Shown: positions 50,238 through 60,218 of the stretch, one piece after another
Numbering within the stretch: position 1 is the stretch's first letter
How the letters are laid out: each line of letters begins with the position of its first letter
Assembly: GCF_900167255.1 (NCBI RefSeq)
Contig: NZ_FUYB01000016.1
Location: 36,058 to 100,057, forward strand
Direction of reading: 5' to 3'
Origin: Thiothrix eikelboomii
GTDB taxonomy: Bacteria; Pseudomonadota; Gammaproteobacteria; Thiotrichales; Thiotrichaceae
DNA length: 64,000 bases
Program-made: the position numbers and the translations under genes
The notes under the pieces: model-generated
Databases searched by the model: none
Told to the model about the DNA's origin: nothing
Seen by the model: the letters and a program-made list of their open reading frames with translations, nothing else

Positions 50238-53200
50238 TTAATTCGTTGCATCCTCATCCTCTTCAAGCGCATCAGGATTGCTCTCCGTTTCAGCTTCTTC
50301 AGCAGCCATTTCAGCAGCGCTAGCAGTTGCAGTTGATACCGGTACCGGCGCTGCTTTGACGATACTGAGCGATACGCCCGCTGTCCGGGCGCGAATAGCG
50401 GGTTGATACATCGCCTCTACGCTAAGAGCAGGGAAATAATATTTACCTAGGTAAGCAGCATTCATACGAATTTTCACATTTTGGCTCGCACCCGCCGCCA
50501 GGTCGAAATAGCTCAGTACCCGATCATCACGCAGATCTTGATAACTTAAGCCAGTCACCGCAGCTGCTGGCTGAGCTGGAGCGAGCTCTGTACTGCCTTC
50601 AGTATTCGCAGCCGTTTCAACCCGTTTGGAATCAGCTACAACAATTTCTACGCCAGAAGGGACTAAAGCCGATAAAGCTAAATGCTGTAGATTCTGTGTT
50701 GTTCCATTACTAACAGTAAGACTCAGCTCATAATCCTGACCTTGTTGCAGTTTTAGATTAGGATCCGCGATACTTGCATCCCAAAGCTTATTCCCTGCTC
50801 GATCCAATAACTCAGCTTGAATATGCAAACCTTGCGACTCAGCCTGTTCATTTCCGATCTGAGCCACCCCGCGCTGATTTAAAGCGGCATACAACTGATT
50901 AGTGCCTTTATTGTTTACCGTCAATAAGAAGGCCTGATCATTGGCGGTTAATAACTGAGTGAGGAGCGGTTGGGCGCTAGTCAGTGTGACAGCTGCTGCT
51001 TGATCCAGTACATAGTCCGCTGTTACTGTTTGCTGCATAGCACTTAGATAATGTGACACTGATAATAAAGCCCAACTCAAATCATGGGTATTAAAGCGCT
51101 TGGTCGCATCGCCTAATTCAGCCGATATTTGCTGGACAACTAAATCAGCATCTTGCGGTCTTTGTAAGGTTAATAAAGTTTCTAATTGCAAACCTAACTG
51201 ACCTAAACGCTGACTAAAAGTCGCTTCAGAAACCGGTACATTTAAGCTATTTGCCACTAAGCCCGCTGTCGTTTGCTGAGCAGCCTCCGCTTGGCCTGCT
51301 TGTTGATAAGCAGCCGCTAATAACCAACGTGCTTGCTCGTTGGCTTTACCCGATTCACGTAAGCGATTCATGGCACCTAATTGAGGCTTGCCCGCTGAAG
51401 CTAAAACGTATAAACGATAAGCTTGGGTTGCGCTCGTATCTTCAGCACTCGCTGAGCTCGTCCAATCTTGAGCTTGGCGAATCTGATAGCCTTGCCAAGC
51501 ACTCATCACACTCAACGGTAGGCTATAGCCTTGTTTTTGGGCTTCAACTAAGAAATGACCCGCATATAAGCTGGCCCAATCATTCGCTTCAGCCGAACCC
51601 GGCCAGTACATTAAATTACCATTGCTGGCTTGGAAACTACTGAATTTAGCAATCGCACGCTTCACATAATGCTCAACCTTTTGCTGACGCTCCGGCTCAA
51701 GCTGAAGCAGCTTTGGTAAATACAACTGTGGGAATACCGCTGAAGTAGTTTGTTCCAAGCAACCATGCGGATAATTAATCAGATAATCTAAATGCTGCTC
51801 CAGATTCAAATTCGGAATCGGTGACAACTCAAGACTGCTCTGATTAGTACCTGCTAAACCAAATGGGGTAATGGTTTGTTTCCAGCCTGCATTCGGAGCC
51901 AGTGTGCTGCTCACGGTACGTATACTCGGCAGGTTCGGCGCTTGCACTTCAATAGCGACTTCATGGCTACTGGTTTGATCACCACTGGTTGCGATAAAGC
52001 GCAGTTTACCTTGCATCGGTTTAGCACCCGCTTTAATAAAGACGGTTGCGGTTTTTTCACCCGCTTGGGTGAAAGGCACCGTCACAACAGGTCCGACACT
52101 AGCAAAGGCGGCATCGGCCTCGACCTTCACTTCCACTGATTTTAAGTTAGCATCCGCCACAAATAAGGTCAGTGGTACCTCCATACTTTCGCCAATTTTC
52201 AAAGTACGAGGTAAAGAGGATTGCAGCATTAAAGGTTGACGCACGAAAACTGATTTTTCAGCCATACCATACGCATGATTCGCTTCAGCTGCGACTAACA
52301 GCACTCGCACTGCACCTAAATAGGAGGGGAGTTCAATGGTGTGCTCGCCAGTTTGCCCAGCATCCAAATGGAAAGCGCCGAGGAATTTCACCACGGGTGG
52401 GAAACGTTTAGGTTTATTGGCAGCATCGTCGATTTGAGCTTCGTCACCCCCACCAATAGCTAACATCCGCTCTAAATTACCGCTATACGCACCAATTACA
52501 CTATCAAATAAATCCCAAGTTTTAATCCCGAGTGCTTCTTTACGATAAAAGGCTTTATGCAAATCAGGGGTTTGGAAGCGAGTTAAACCTAATAAGCCTT
52601 CATCGACTACTGCTAAGGTGTAATCCATCGGCCGTCCGGCTTGTTCTGATACTTTGAACAATTGAGTGCTTTCAGGCTTCCATTCATCAGCCGCTTGAAT
52701 AATCGGTTGCAAGCGCGTGCTTGGGTCTTCAACTAACAGTGGCAGCACACCATATAACCGCAAGGGTCGATCATTTTGCCTGTTCTGATGAGCTTGCAAT
52801 AAGCTAATGCTTACATAGGCATTCGGAGCCATCGCAGATGTGATCGGAATACTCACTTGACTACGCTGCCCATTAAATTCCAACCAACGTTGCTCTAAAA
52901 TTTGGCTACTGGTTTCGATGGTTAATAACGCACGCCCTGCCTGTGCTTCGGGCAATTGAATTTGCGCCGTTTCGCCGACCTTATACTGGGTTTTGTCACT
53001 GCTAAAGCGCAACATAGCCGCAGCACCGCTACCTTCTTCTTGTGCACGTCCTGCCCAACCCGGCCAATCCACATATAAGGTTTTACCGGTACAATGCTTG
53101 CCTTGTAAATCACAAGCCCGTACTAAATAACGCCCCCAATCAGGGTATTTAATCTGGAATTTCCACTCACCCTTACCGTTAGTGGTGGAGACGACCGCTT

Positions 53201-56093
53201 GTTGCAGCTTGCTGCTATGGCTAGAGTCTGCATATTCTGCTAAGGAATCGGGGGATTTATCCCACCACCATTTCCAGTCAATTTTGTAAAGAGTGACTTC
53301 AACCTGTGCAAGAGACACTTCTTTACCTTCGGCGTTCAGACTACCAATACTCACGGTATGTTCAGTATCCGTCAGCAGCATATTACGTTCAGCATCGCCT
53401 TTGGGTAGTTTGATCCCCACATAATTTTCAAACGGATAATAATCGAGTTCTTGCTTGCTAAGGCTGAAACCGCCCCCTTCTTCAAAGACACGACTCGTAA
53501 ACCAAGCACTTAATAGCCCAGGTGCCGGTTGCTCAGGTTGGAAGCTTTTATTAAAGCTTAAATAACCTTGATTATCTAAACGTCCTTCCAACAGTTGTTG
53601 ATCTTCGCTATCGAGCTTGCGAGTAGGGTCATCAAAGGCATAATCACTAAAAGTACTAAAACTAGTGGTCTTTTCACGTAGGCGTACACTCACATCGGCT
53701 TTTAAATTAGCGGCTGTACCCCCGTGTAACCACTGTGCAAATAACTTAGCATCTGGCAAGGGTTGGTAACCAAATAAGGCCGGTACACCATAATTCAAAT
53801 CAACCTTTAGACGATTCGGGCGTACCGTTTCTATTTTTAGGGATTTATTAAAGGTACTGCCCCCTAAGACGGCTTTGACCAACCAATCCCCCGTCGGATC
53901 GCTCTCTGCTGTTTTCAGATTGAAGGTATAAAACGGCCCAGTGGGTTGGCGATTAGTTAAGGTTTGCTTGAGTTTGCCACTTGGATCAAACAATTGCACT
54001 GTGACGGGATGATTAACAGGCAAGGTTTTACTGCGATCCTGTAGTGCAAAGGTGAGATGAATATCATCGCCCGGACGCCAAACGCCACGCTCACCGTATA
54101 AAACGCCTTTCAAACCTTTATTGATGGTATCCCCGCCAATATCAAACTGACTAACCTCAAGGGCAGCATTGGCATTAACCTTTAAATAAGCTTGATCTTT
54201 ACCTTGTTGAGCCACGACTAGAAACGGTGTACTAGGAGTAGCTAACTCAGCAAACCCGTCGGTATTGGTTGTTCCAGTGGCTAGCGTTTGGCCTTGGAAA
54301 TTTTTTAAGCTGACCGTGGTATTCGCCGCAGGCGCGGCTGTCCGTAAGTCAGTAGCAATAACATGGAGCTTGCCGACCGTATCTTGCTTAGCGATTAAAC
54401 CTAAATTGCTTGCAATGAAATTATGGGTCGTTTTAGCGCTATCCGTGTAATTAAAGTAGCTGTCATTACAAGGATCATCACGTTTTTCCCAATCATATTC
54501 GATATTTTCACTTCCCACATAATACTCAGCAATACCATCCCAACCACTAGCGGCTGAGCCATCATAATCTTCACTGCTGGCCAGTGGTTTATCCTGAATT
54601 TGTGGCGCGGGTGTGCCTGCTGGGCAAGGGAAGGTAGAATGACGACGATCGACGGATAATTCTAAACGATACATCGTGCCGGGTTTAGTTTTAAATAAAT
54701 CACTGGCATTGATGCTATACCGATTCCATTGATTAGGATTGGCCGCGTTTAAAGGAATCGTCTTGCGCCAAATATAGCGCCCCACTCGCTCAGCCTCGGA
54801 ATCACCACTCAAATTATTCACTTGCAGGAATTGCTCGATCTTTTCTGGATAAATTTCCATCGCAGTGACTTGAACAGCATTCACGCCCCGTGCTTCGAGG
54901 GGGATCTCCATGATTTGGTTATCAGGCAGAATACTGCCTTTGCCTACAAAGCGGATAGCCGGTTTAGGTGGCTCTAAGGCAATACTTTGCTCATTACGCT
55001 CAGTCAGTTTGCCTAATTCCGCAGAGGCAGCTTTAATCCCTGGATTCAGAATGACTTTATGCTCACCCGGTTCAAGCTCAGTGGCCGGATACACTAACAG
55101 GCGATTACCGACAATTTGGGTTTTAACTTCGCCAGTACCCAGTTGAACTAAACCGGTTAGATCTTGTTGGGGATCGAGAGAATCCGAGAAACTAATGCTT
55201 ACATAGGGCTTGCCACCATTCTCGTTTTTATCATCTCTTAAAGTCTCAAAGCGGGTCACTGTAAAGGTCTTAATGCTAGGGATAGGCAAGGCTTTTTGCC
55301 CGCTACTATTCGCACCGACCGCCTGAATGGCTTTACCGTCCCAGCTTAGGTTCAGATCCGTAGCAAAGGTTTCGCGGGGAATGGCTTTGACTGTAAAGCG
55401 ATGCTCAGTACCATTGGCATCATGTTCCCAAGCAATCGTGAGAGGTTGTTGCTGTACCTTGGCTTGGAGGATTTTTTCAATTTGATCCGGCTCTAGATAG
55501 TCAGAGCTAAACACTTGGCCACGCAATTGCAATTGTGTACTTTGATCAGGAACAGGCTCGAGGCCACTGGTTTGCACTTCTAATTCTAACGGCTTGGTCT
55601 TAAAACTAAACTCAAGCTCAGGGGTATCAGCGGGAATATTCAGCAAACCCTGTGGTTTGAGCGTTAAGATATAAGTTTGCCCCGAGTTTAAGGGGGCATC
55701 TGGGACGAATACGATCCGATTTGTCCCCTCAAACTGCGCTTTGCCGGGAACTGCAGGGCTAAAGCTGAGATAGCGGTCTGCACTCGTACCTGCTTGATCT
55801 TCGCTGATGAGGGCTTGGCGAAAACCTAAAACAATCGGCTGATTACGGGCTTGAATAGCAGCGGGGCGTTGTATAAGAAGTTCCGTTGCGATCCGGGCTG
55901 GATCAAGCACAGGCTTGGCAGGTACGACATTATTGGTCGTATTAGCGGTATTAGTTTCAGGTTTAGGATTAGCAACGGAAGCAGTGTCCGCAGAGGTGGG
56001 AGTTTCATCGCAGCCATTTAAACCTAGAATACTCGCCATTAACAAGGCTAGTGGCAGTGACCTCATTGTTAAAGCTAAAGGCAATCTTTTCAT
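50238..56093 (-). CDS. Bacterial alpha-2-macroglobulin (YfhM-like lipoprotein)
   Basis: A 1951-residue periplasmic lipoprotein. The signal peptide ends in the lipobox ILGLNGC, followed by an Ala/Thr/Pro/Asn linker. MG domains precede the central A2M_N and A2M regions (WKPESTQLFKVSEQAGRPMDYTLAVVDEGLLGLT; PSYLGAVRVLLVAAEANHAYG). The thioester motif is intact: YPHGCLEQTTS with Cys-Leu-Glu-Gln. A helical thioester domain and MG10-like C-terminus follow, ending in an acidic tail (EEAETESNPDALEEDEDATN). It traps invading proteases or guards the wall together with PbpC. GGGGA precedes ATG 56093. Length is longer than E. coli YfhM (about 1650), with extra tail and linkers. Confidence 0.93.
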   Translation of the reverse strand: MKRLPLALTMRSLPLALLMASILGLNGCDETPTSADTASVANPKPETNTANTTNNVVPAKPVLDPARIATELLIQRPAAIQARNQPIVLGFRQALISEDQAGTSADRYLSFSPAVPGKAQFEGTNRIVFVPDAPLNSGQTYILTLKPQGLLNIPADTPELEFSFKTKPLELEVQTSGLEPVPDQSTQLQLRGQVFSSDYLEPDQIEKILQAKVQQQPLTIAWEHDANGTEHRFTVKAIPRETFATDLNLSWDGKAIQAVGANSSGQKALPIPSIKTFTVTRFETLRDDKNENGGKPYVSISFSDSLDPQQDLTGLVQLGTGEVKTQIVGNRLLVYPATELEPGEHKVILNPGIKAASAELGKLTERNEQSIALEPPKPAIRFVGKGSILPDNQIMEIPLEARGVNAVQVTAMEIYPEKIEQFLQVNNLSGDSEAERVGRYIWRKTIPLNAANPNQWNRYSINASDLFKTKPGTMYRLELSVDRRHSTFPCPAGTPAPQIQDKPLASSEDYDGSAASGWDGIAEYYVGSENIEYDWEKRDDPCNDSYFNYTDSAKTTHNFIASNLGLIAKQDTVGKLHVIATDLRTAAPAANTTVSLKNFQGQTLATGTTNTDGFAELATPSTPFLVVAQQGKDQAYLKVNANAALEVSQFDIGGDTINKGLKGVLYGERGVWRPGDDIHLTFALQDRSKTLPVNHPVTVQLFDPSGKLKQTLTNRQPTGPFYTFNLKTAESDPTGDWLVKAVLGGSTFNKSLKIETVRPNRLKVDLNYGVPALFGYQPLPDAKLFAQWLHGGTAANLKADVSVRLREKTTSFSTFSDYAFDDPTRKLDSEDQQLLEGRLDNQGYLSFNKSFQPEQPAPGLLSAWFTSRVFEEGGGFSLSKQELDYYPFENYVGIKLPKGDAERNMLLTDTEHTVSIGSLNAEGKEVSLAQVEVTLYKIDWKWWWDKSPDSLAEYADSSHSSKLQQAVVSTTNGKGEWKFQIKYPDWGRYLVRACDLQGKHCTGKTLYVDWPGWAGRAQEEGSGAAAMLRFSSDKTQYKVGETAQIQLPEAQAGRALLTIETSSQILEQRWLEFNGQRSQVSIPITSAMAPNAYVSISLLQAHQNRQNDRPLRLYGVLPLLVEDPSTRLQPIIQAADEWKPESTQLFKVSEQAGRPMDYTLAVVDEGLLGLTRFQTPDLHKAFYRKEALGIKTWDLFDSVIGAYSGNLERMLAIGGGDEAQIDDAANKPKRFPPVVKFLGAFHLDAGQTGEHTIELPSYLGAVRVLLVAAEANHAYGMAEKSVFVRQPLMLQSSLPRTLKIGESMEVPLTLFVADANLKSVEVKVEADAAFASVGPVVTVPFTQAGEKTATVFIKAGAKPMQGKLRFIATSGDQTSSHEVAIEVQAPNLPSIRTVSSTLAPNAGWKQTITPFGLAGTNQSSLELSPIPNLNLEQHLDYLINYPHGCLEQTTSAVFPQLYLPKLLQLEPERQQKVEHYVKRAIAKFSSFQASNGNLMYWPGSAEANDWASLYAGHFLVEAQKQGYSLPLSVMSAWQGYQIRQAQDWTSSASAEDTSATQAYRLYVLASAGKPQLGAMNRLRESGKANEQARWLLAAAYQQAGQAEAAQQTTAGLVANSLNVPVSEATFSQRLGQLGLQLETLLTLQRPQDADLVVQQISAELGDATKRFNTHDLSWALLSVSHYLSAMQQTVTADYVLDQAAAVTLTSAQPLLTQLLTANDQAFLLTVNNKGTNQLYAALNQRGVAQIGNEQAESQGLHIQAELLDRAGNKLWDASIADPNLKLQQGQDYELSLTVSNGTTQNLQHLALSALVPSGVEIVVADSKRVETAANTEGSTELAPAQPAAAVTGLSYQDLRDDRVLSYFDLAAGASQNVKIRMNAAYLGKYYFPALSVEAMYQPAIRARTAGVSLSIVKAAPVPVSTATASAAEMAAEEAETESNPDALEEDEDATN

Positions 56094-56245
56094 TATTCAT
56101 CCCCGCACAAAGTATAAAGTCGTTGTCCCTTAATTTTAGACAGGCATTCTACGCTTTGATTGCTTGGTTTAGCTCAATTAGCAAAAATAATTTTTACGAG
56201 GCAAGCCCCTGCCATGCAAAGCATTGAGAGGCTAAAAATCAGACA

Positions 56246-57895
56246 TTAAAAGCTTACAGTTTGGCCACTAAAGCGAGTTAAAGTGAAGTTGACATTGGTT
56301 TCACTGAAGAAGAGTTTTGCTTCGCTTAATAAATTCAAGGCTATTTTTTCACCTAGTAAGAGACCTTGAATCGCATCTTGGCGATAGTGAACACCTGCAT
56401 AGTCACGTCCTAAAGCAATATTACCGGCAAGCTTATTGATTTCCCCACCTACAGTTAAGGCATGGCTGTTATAAGGTAATAAACTTAAGCCATCGTCACT
56501 GACCATCACACTATTATTGAGTATAAAAGACTCATTAAAAAAGGCTTTTAGAACCGTAGCACACGCCCCTGCAATCGTCGCATGTCCCGAAGGATAAGAC
56601 GGATGTGTGGGTGAGCCTTCAGGATAAACTTGGGGCAATAAATAAGAGCCATAACGTGAGAATACTTGCTGGCTACCTTTAGAGTTCAATAAGGAACTAT
56701 GCAAAGGATAACTCGCTGCACCACGGAGATGATTGTGCACGCGCCCGGCTAGGACTTCTGGACGCAATGAACGATGCACCTGCCATTTTTGATGCCAAGC
56801 GGCTTTAAGTGCGGCATAAGCTACTCTGGCGATTAAATCTAAAATATGTGGGCCACCAAAAGTAATGAACCCTGCTTGGCTAGTGGAGTTTGAATAAGGA
56901 TGGCTATCACGTTGGGCATTCATCCCCATTAAAATCAAAGCAGCATGCTGGAAAGCTTGGAAGGTGAAATCTTTATGCACCCATTCAGCCAAATCATGGG
57001 CATTGCGCATATAGCGTGGAGTAGTATCAAACTGGGTCGTGGTCGTCGCAGGTGCTCCGCGTTGAATGGCTAACCACTGATCATAGTGAGTCATGTGGAC
57101 ATCACCTGTAACCGGTAGCTTATAACGTTGCTGCAAAGTAAAAGGACCACAAGGTACATCTTGCCATAAGAATTGCGATACTAAAGGTCCGGTCGTATCA
57201 CCGGGTAGACCTGCACGAAATAAATTCCCTGCATTCACAGTCGCGTAATTTTTAAAGCCTTTAAGGTCATTAATCGCTGCCGTGGTTTGTGCTTCAAGCC
57301 CATATTGCGAAAAAGGCACATCTAAAGCCAAGGCATGCCAATACAGTTCGGTCATTTCACCGGCTAAGGCTTCGCTGGCTAAAGAGAAGAAGGGTGGAAC
57401 TGCAAATGAATGGGAGTCACCGCCTTCTAATTGAAAGGTTAAAGCAGCCTGTGGATTGGCTAATTTCACACTGCCACCCATCGGAATCGTCTCATAATCT
57501 GCCGAGCGACCTGAACTTAGGGCAGCTAATAAGCGGTCATACGCCACCAGATCCACTTCACCTAAATTATTATGTGGCAAACCTTTAGAGAAATTAGCAA
57601 TTTTACCTTGGTACAGACGTTCATCTTGATTAGGTGTTTGCGTAGGAACTCTTAAACCGTATTGAATCGAAGCTGCAAATTGGCGTAGGTATAGGTTTCG
57701 GTTCTTGCGTGCAAGTACATTGGTCGAAGGGGTGGTACCATAGGAAAAATCGGCTGCTTGTACTTTACTTAAAGCTCCAGAGACCAAAGGTAAAGAGGCG
57801 ACCGATGCGGCGACATAACCTAAATTCTTTAGAAAGCTCCGACGGCTATTAGTGGGTTCAGAAGGAAGCTGGGTGGTTTCGATGGTTTGAGTCAT
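56246..57895 (-). CDS. Tat-exported vanadium-dependent haloperoxidase/PAP2-like protein
   Basis: A 549-residue protein. The N-terminus has a twin-arginine signal (NSRRSFLKNLGYVAASVASLPLVSGALS). The C-terminal domain carries the acid-phosphatase/haloperoxidase motif: SPTHPSYPSGHATIAGACA, then GRDYAGVHYRQDAIQGLLLGE, which supply the Ser-Gly-His and Arg-His residues that bind vanadate or phosphate. The long N-terminal half (about 300 residues) is helical, as in bacterial vanadium chloroperoxidase-like proteins. It would act in the periplasm. Halogenation activity is not certain because bacterial members include phosphatases. It is a single gene transcribed towards the alpha-2-macroglobulin. Confidence 0.85.
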   Translation of the reverse strand: MTQTIETTQLPSEPTNSRRSFLKNLGYVAASVASLPLVSGALSKVQAADFSYGTTPSTNVLARKNRNLYLRQFAASIQYGLRVPTQTPNQDERLYQGKIANFSKGLPHNNLGEVDLVAYDRLLAALSSGRSADYETIPMGGSVKLANPQAALTFQLEGGDSHSFAVPPFFSLASEALAGEMTELYWHALALDVPFSQYGLEAQTTAAINDLKGFKNYATVNAGNLFRAGLPGDTTGPLVSQFLWQDVPCGPFTLQQRYKLPVTGDVHMTHYDQWLAIQRGAPATTTTQFDTTPRYMRNAHDLAEWVHKDFTFQAFQHAALILMGMNAQRDSHPYSNSTSQAGFITFGGPHILDLIARVAYAALKAAWHQKWQVHRSLRPEVLAGRVHNHLRGAASYPLHSSLLNSKGSQQVFSRYGSYLLPQVYPEGSPTHPSYPSGHATIAGACATVLKAFFNESFILNNSVMVSDDGLSLLPYNSHALTVGGEINKLAGNIALGRDYAGVHYRQDAIQGLLLGEKIALNLLSEAKLFFSETNVNFTLTRFSGQTVSF

Positions 57896-58204
57896 GATCG
57901 GTGCTCTCGTTAATTTTTATAAAAATCAATGAATTGTCATTTAAGCTTTGATTTGAAATTTATGCTGGGACACTCAAGATTTTTTGATTCATTCAATTTT
58001 TTGTTAATAAAATTATTGAATGTTAAGGCGAGTGCAAGCTAGATCAACACAGATGGATGGTACTTATTAATAGATAAATATAATTTATTATTATAAATAA
58101 GGCTCACTTCCTAACAGCACAAAGCGGAGACTGCATACGAGTCCATCGTATTTTGGTAGGTGAAGTGAATGGATGTGTGGTGATAAGTATCGAACACCCC
58201 AAAA
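57896..58204. other. Non-coding A+T-rich spacer before the integration site
   Basis: About 300 bases with no convincing gene. It contains an 8-bp inverted repeat (CATTCAAT, then ATTGAATG, around 57990-58023) and runs of A and T. It probably holds the promoter of the haloperoxidase gene. No further motif is seen. Confidence 0.5.
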
Positions 58205-58243
58205 GCAAAAAGCCCTGTAAATTATTCATTTACAAGGCTTTAA
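58205..58243 (-). terminator. Terminator downstream of the tRNA-Lys 3' end
   Basis: On the minus strand AAAGCCTTGTAAAT pairs with ATTTACAGGGCTTTTT (one mismatch), forming a long stem with a T-rich 3' side just after the tRNA CCA end. It is the chromosomal terminator of the tRNA-Lys gene. Confidence 0.75.
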
Positions 58244-58246
58244 AGG

Positions 58247-58296
58247 TGGTGGGTCGTATGCGATTCGAACGCATGACCACCTGATTAAAAGTCAGG
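58247..58296 (-). other. Attachment site: 3' part of a tRNA-Lys(TTT) gene
   Basis: On the minus strand the text runs from the anticodon arm (CCTGACTTTTAATCAGG, loop CTTTTAA) through a T-arm with GTTCGAATC to ACGACCCACCA. That is the 3' half of tRNA-Lys. The expected 5' half (acceptor and D-arm) is missing: upstream sequence turns to A+T-rich text. This is what an integrative element leaves at one end of a tRNA target. The integrase is 200 bases away. The intact tRNA would lie at the other end, beyond 64000. Confidence 0.85.
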
Positions 58297-58493
58297 TGAA
58301 CAGCAAAAAATATTAACTTAAGCTGTTTAAAGATGAACAATCAAATACTAAAAATATCAATGACTTATTAAAAAATAGTCAGTGCAACTTTATAAAAACA
58401 GTTTATTTCAAGTCATTTTAAACCATTCCTAGCCACTCAACCAGTGGACTCCGAATAATCTAGGACTCTCACCCTAACAAATACATCTGCATC

Positions 58494-59798
58494 ATGCCGA
58501 AGCTCACCGACAATTTACTCAAATCACTAAAAGCCACGGGTACAGCTTATCGACGCATGGATGAAGGCAAAGCTGGGTTTGGAGTGAAAGTCTCACCGAA
58601 GGGGCGCATCAGTTTTATATTTCGCTACAAAACTGCTCAAGGGCGCGATGTACCGATGATTTTAGGTTACTACCCTGAAACCAGTTTGAAAGATGCGCGG
58701 CAACTGTGGGTAAAATGGCGAGCAGTTTATGATTCAGGGCGTGACCCGCAAATAGTATTTAATGAAGAGCTGGCCGCAGAAGAAGCTCAAAGAAAGCACT
58801 TAGACGCTCAGAGAAAGCGTGAAGCTATGAATGGGAGTATTCGCCAACTGATTGAAGTTTATGTTGCTGATTTGAAGGCCAATGACAAGCGCTCATGGTC
58901 AGAGGTAGAGCGGGCTTTAACAGTCAATGTCTACCCGGTTATTCATGAAAGCACCAAAGCTAAAGATATAACTGCTGAAGATATTAAAGGGGTTCTAGCA
59001 CAAGTGATTGCACGCGATAAATTGATTGCTGCGAATCGCATTAGAGCTTACCTGAGTGCTGCCTTCACGTTTGGTATTCAATGGGATAATGATGCTAAGC
59101 ACCACTTTGAAGCATTGCGTTTTGGCATCCAATCTAACCCCGTGCGGGATGTACCTAAACCCGAAAAAACTGAACAGGCACGCGACCGCCACTTATCCAG
59201 CAGTGAAGTTAGGCAGTTATGGCAAGCACTCGATCATACCAACATGCATCCTAAAGTCGTGCGAGCGATACGTTTATTATTTGCTTTGGGTGGACAGCGT
59301 ATTGAGGAAGTTTTAGGGCTACATACCAAGGATGTGGATTTTCAGAACCATCTGGTTACTCTGCACGATACCAAAAATGGCTCTACGCATATTGTACCCT
59401 TCGGTGACATTGCCCAAGAGCTGCTACAAGTCAGCATTGAGCAAGCGGATGACAAAGGCGCTTTATTTGGCAAGGTGAGGGGAGCACAAGGAATCATGCC
59501 TTATGCTACTTTAACCCGCTCTATTAATCGCCTTTGTCCCAAAATTGGCTTAGAACCCTTTGTGCCTAAAGATATTCGGCGCACCGTAAAAACATTGATG
59601 GGCTTTGCAGGCATCCGCAAAGAAGATCGGGACAAATTCCAGAATCATGCCATGACGGATGTATCCAGCCGACACTATGACCGCTATGACTATCTGGCAG
59701 AGAAGCGTCAAGTGATGGCGGTATGGGATGTTTACCTAAATAGTATTCTGGCAGGGGAAGTGAAAACTAATGTAATACCGCTACGGATTGCCAACTAA
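58494..59798 (+). CDS. int: Tyrosine-type site-specific integrase
   Basis: A 434-residue integrase of the DUF4102-arm type (P4/CP4-57-like). Residues 1-90 are the arm-binding domain (KLTDNLLKSLKATGTAYRR, GRISFIFRYKTAQGRDVPMILGYYP). The core SAM-like domain follows, then the catalytic part with Arg in LGGQRIEEVLGLH, Arg in DIRRTVKTLM, His in QNHAMTDVSSRH and Tyr in HYDRYDY. It carries out integration and excision at the adjacent tRNA-Lys attachment site. No good ribosome site precedes ATG 58494. The gene starts about 200 bases inside the element. Confidence 0.95.
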   Translation: MPKLTDNLLKSLKATGTAYRRMDEGKAGFGVKVSPKGRISFIFRYKTAQGRDVPMILGYYPETSLKDARQLWVKWRAVYDSGRDPQIVFNEELAAEEAQRKHLDAQRKREAMNGSIRQLIEVYVADLKANDKRSWSEVERALTVNVYPVIHESTKAKDITAEDIKGVLAQVIARDKLIAANRIRAYLSAAFTFGIQWDNDAKHHFEALRFGIQSNPVRDVPKPEKTEQARDRHLSSSEVRQLWQALDHTNMHPKVVRAIRLLFALGGQRIEEVLGLHTKDVDFQNHLVTLHDTKNGSTHIVPFGDIAQELLQVSIEQADDKGALFGKVRGAQGIMPYATLTRSINRLCPKIGLEPFVPKDIRRTVKTLMGFAGIRKEDRDKFQNHAMTDVSSRHYDRYDYLAEKRQVMAVWDVYLNSILAGEVKTNVIPLRIAN

Positions 59799-59820
59799 TC
59801 GCATCTTCTCAAAATTTGCC

Positions 59821-59880
59821 TTTTTTGAGCAGATGGACAAGGATATGTAAAAGAATCCCTGTTTTTTGAGAAGTTGGACA
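59821..59880 (+). repeat. Two 19-bp direct repeats before the truncated fic gene
   Basis: TTTTTTGAGCAGATGGACA (59821-59839) and TTTTTTGAGAAGTTGGACA (59862-59880) match at 17 of 19 positions, 41 bases apart. CTTCTCAAAA at 59805-59814 is an inverted copy of the TTGAGAAG part. Likely operator sites. A related TTGAGAAG and TGGACA pair lies before the alpA-like gene. Confidence 0.55.
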
Positions 59881-59882
59881 TT

Positions 59883-60218
59883 ATGCAAACAATCTCACTA
59901 AAAGAACTGCTGCCTTTGGCAGATCAATCGAACATTCTTAAAGCCTTGATTGTTGCACACCGTCATCTAGCAGAACTAAAAGGTATCGCCAAAATGATCC
60001 CCAATCAGGCTATCTTACTATCCACCCTCAGCTTACAAGAAGCACAAGATAGCTCAGCCATTGAAAATATAATTACCACTCAAGATGCTTTGTTCAAATA
60101 TCGACTTCAAACAGATATTAAAGACGTTGTTGCAAAAGAGGTCTCAAACTATGCAGATGGTTTAGCTGTTGGTTATGAACAAGTAAAGCAGAGGGGTCTG
60201 CTGACAAGGTTATCTTAG
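59883..60218 (+). pseudogene. Truncated Fic protein (N-terminal domain only)
   Basis: A 111-residue remnant of a Fic-type AMP-transferase. It has the Fic_N region (ISLKELLPLADQSNILKALIVAHRHLAELKG) and the auto-inhibitory motif SSAIEN, matching (S/T)-x3-E-(G/N), followed by ENIITTQDALF. The sequence stops after GLLTRLS, where the catalytic Fic core (His-Pro-Phe-x-Asp/Glu-Gly-Asn-Gly-Arg) should follow; no catalytic motif is found in any frame downstream to the next gene. A functional stand-alone inhibitor is possible because small Fic antitoxins carry the same motif, but truncation is simpler. ATG 59883 is used; an upstream in-frame TTG is less likely. Confidence 0.7.

Noticed and set aside
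58247..58296. Complete tRNA-Lys gene
   Set aside because: The 5' acceptor strand and D-arm are missing; the fragment begins at the anticodon arm.
59883..60218. Functional Fic toxin
   Set aside because: The catalytic HPFxxGNGR region is absent in all frames downstream.
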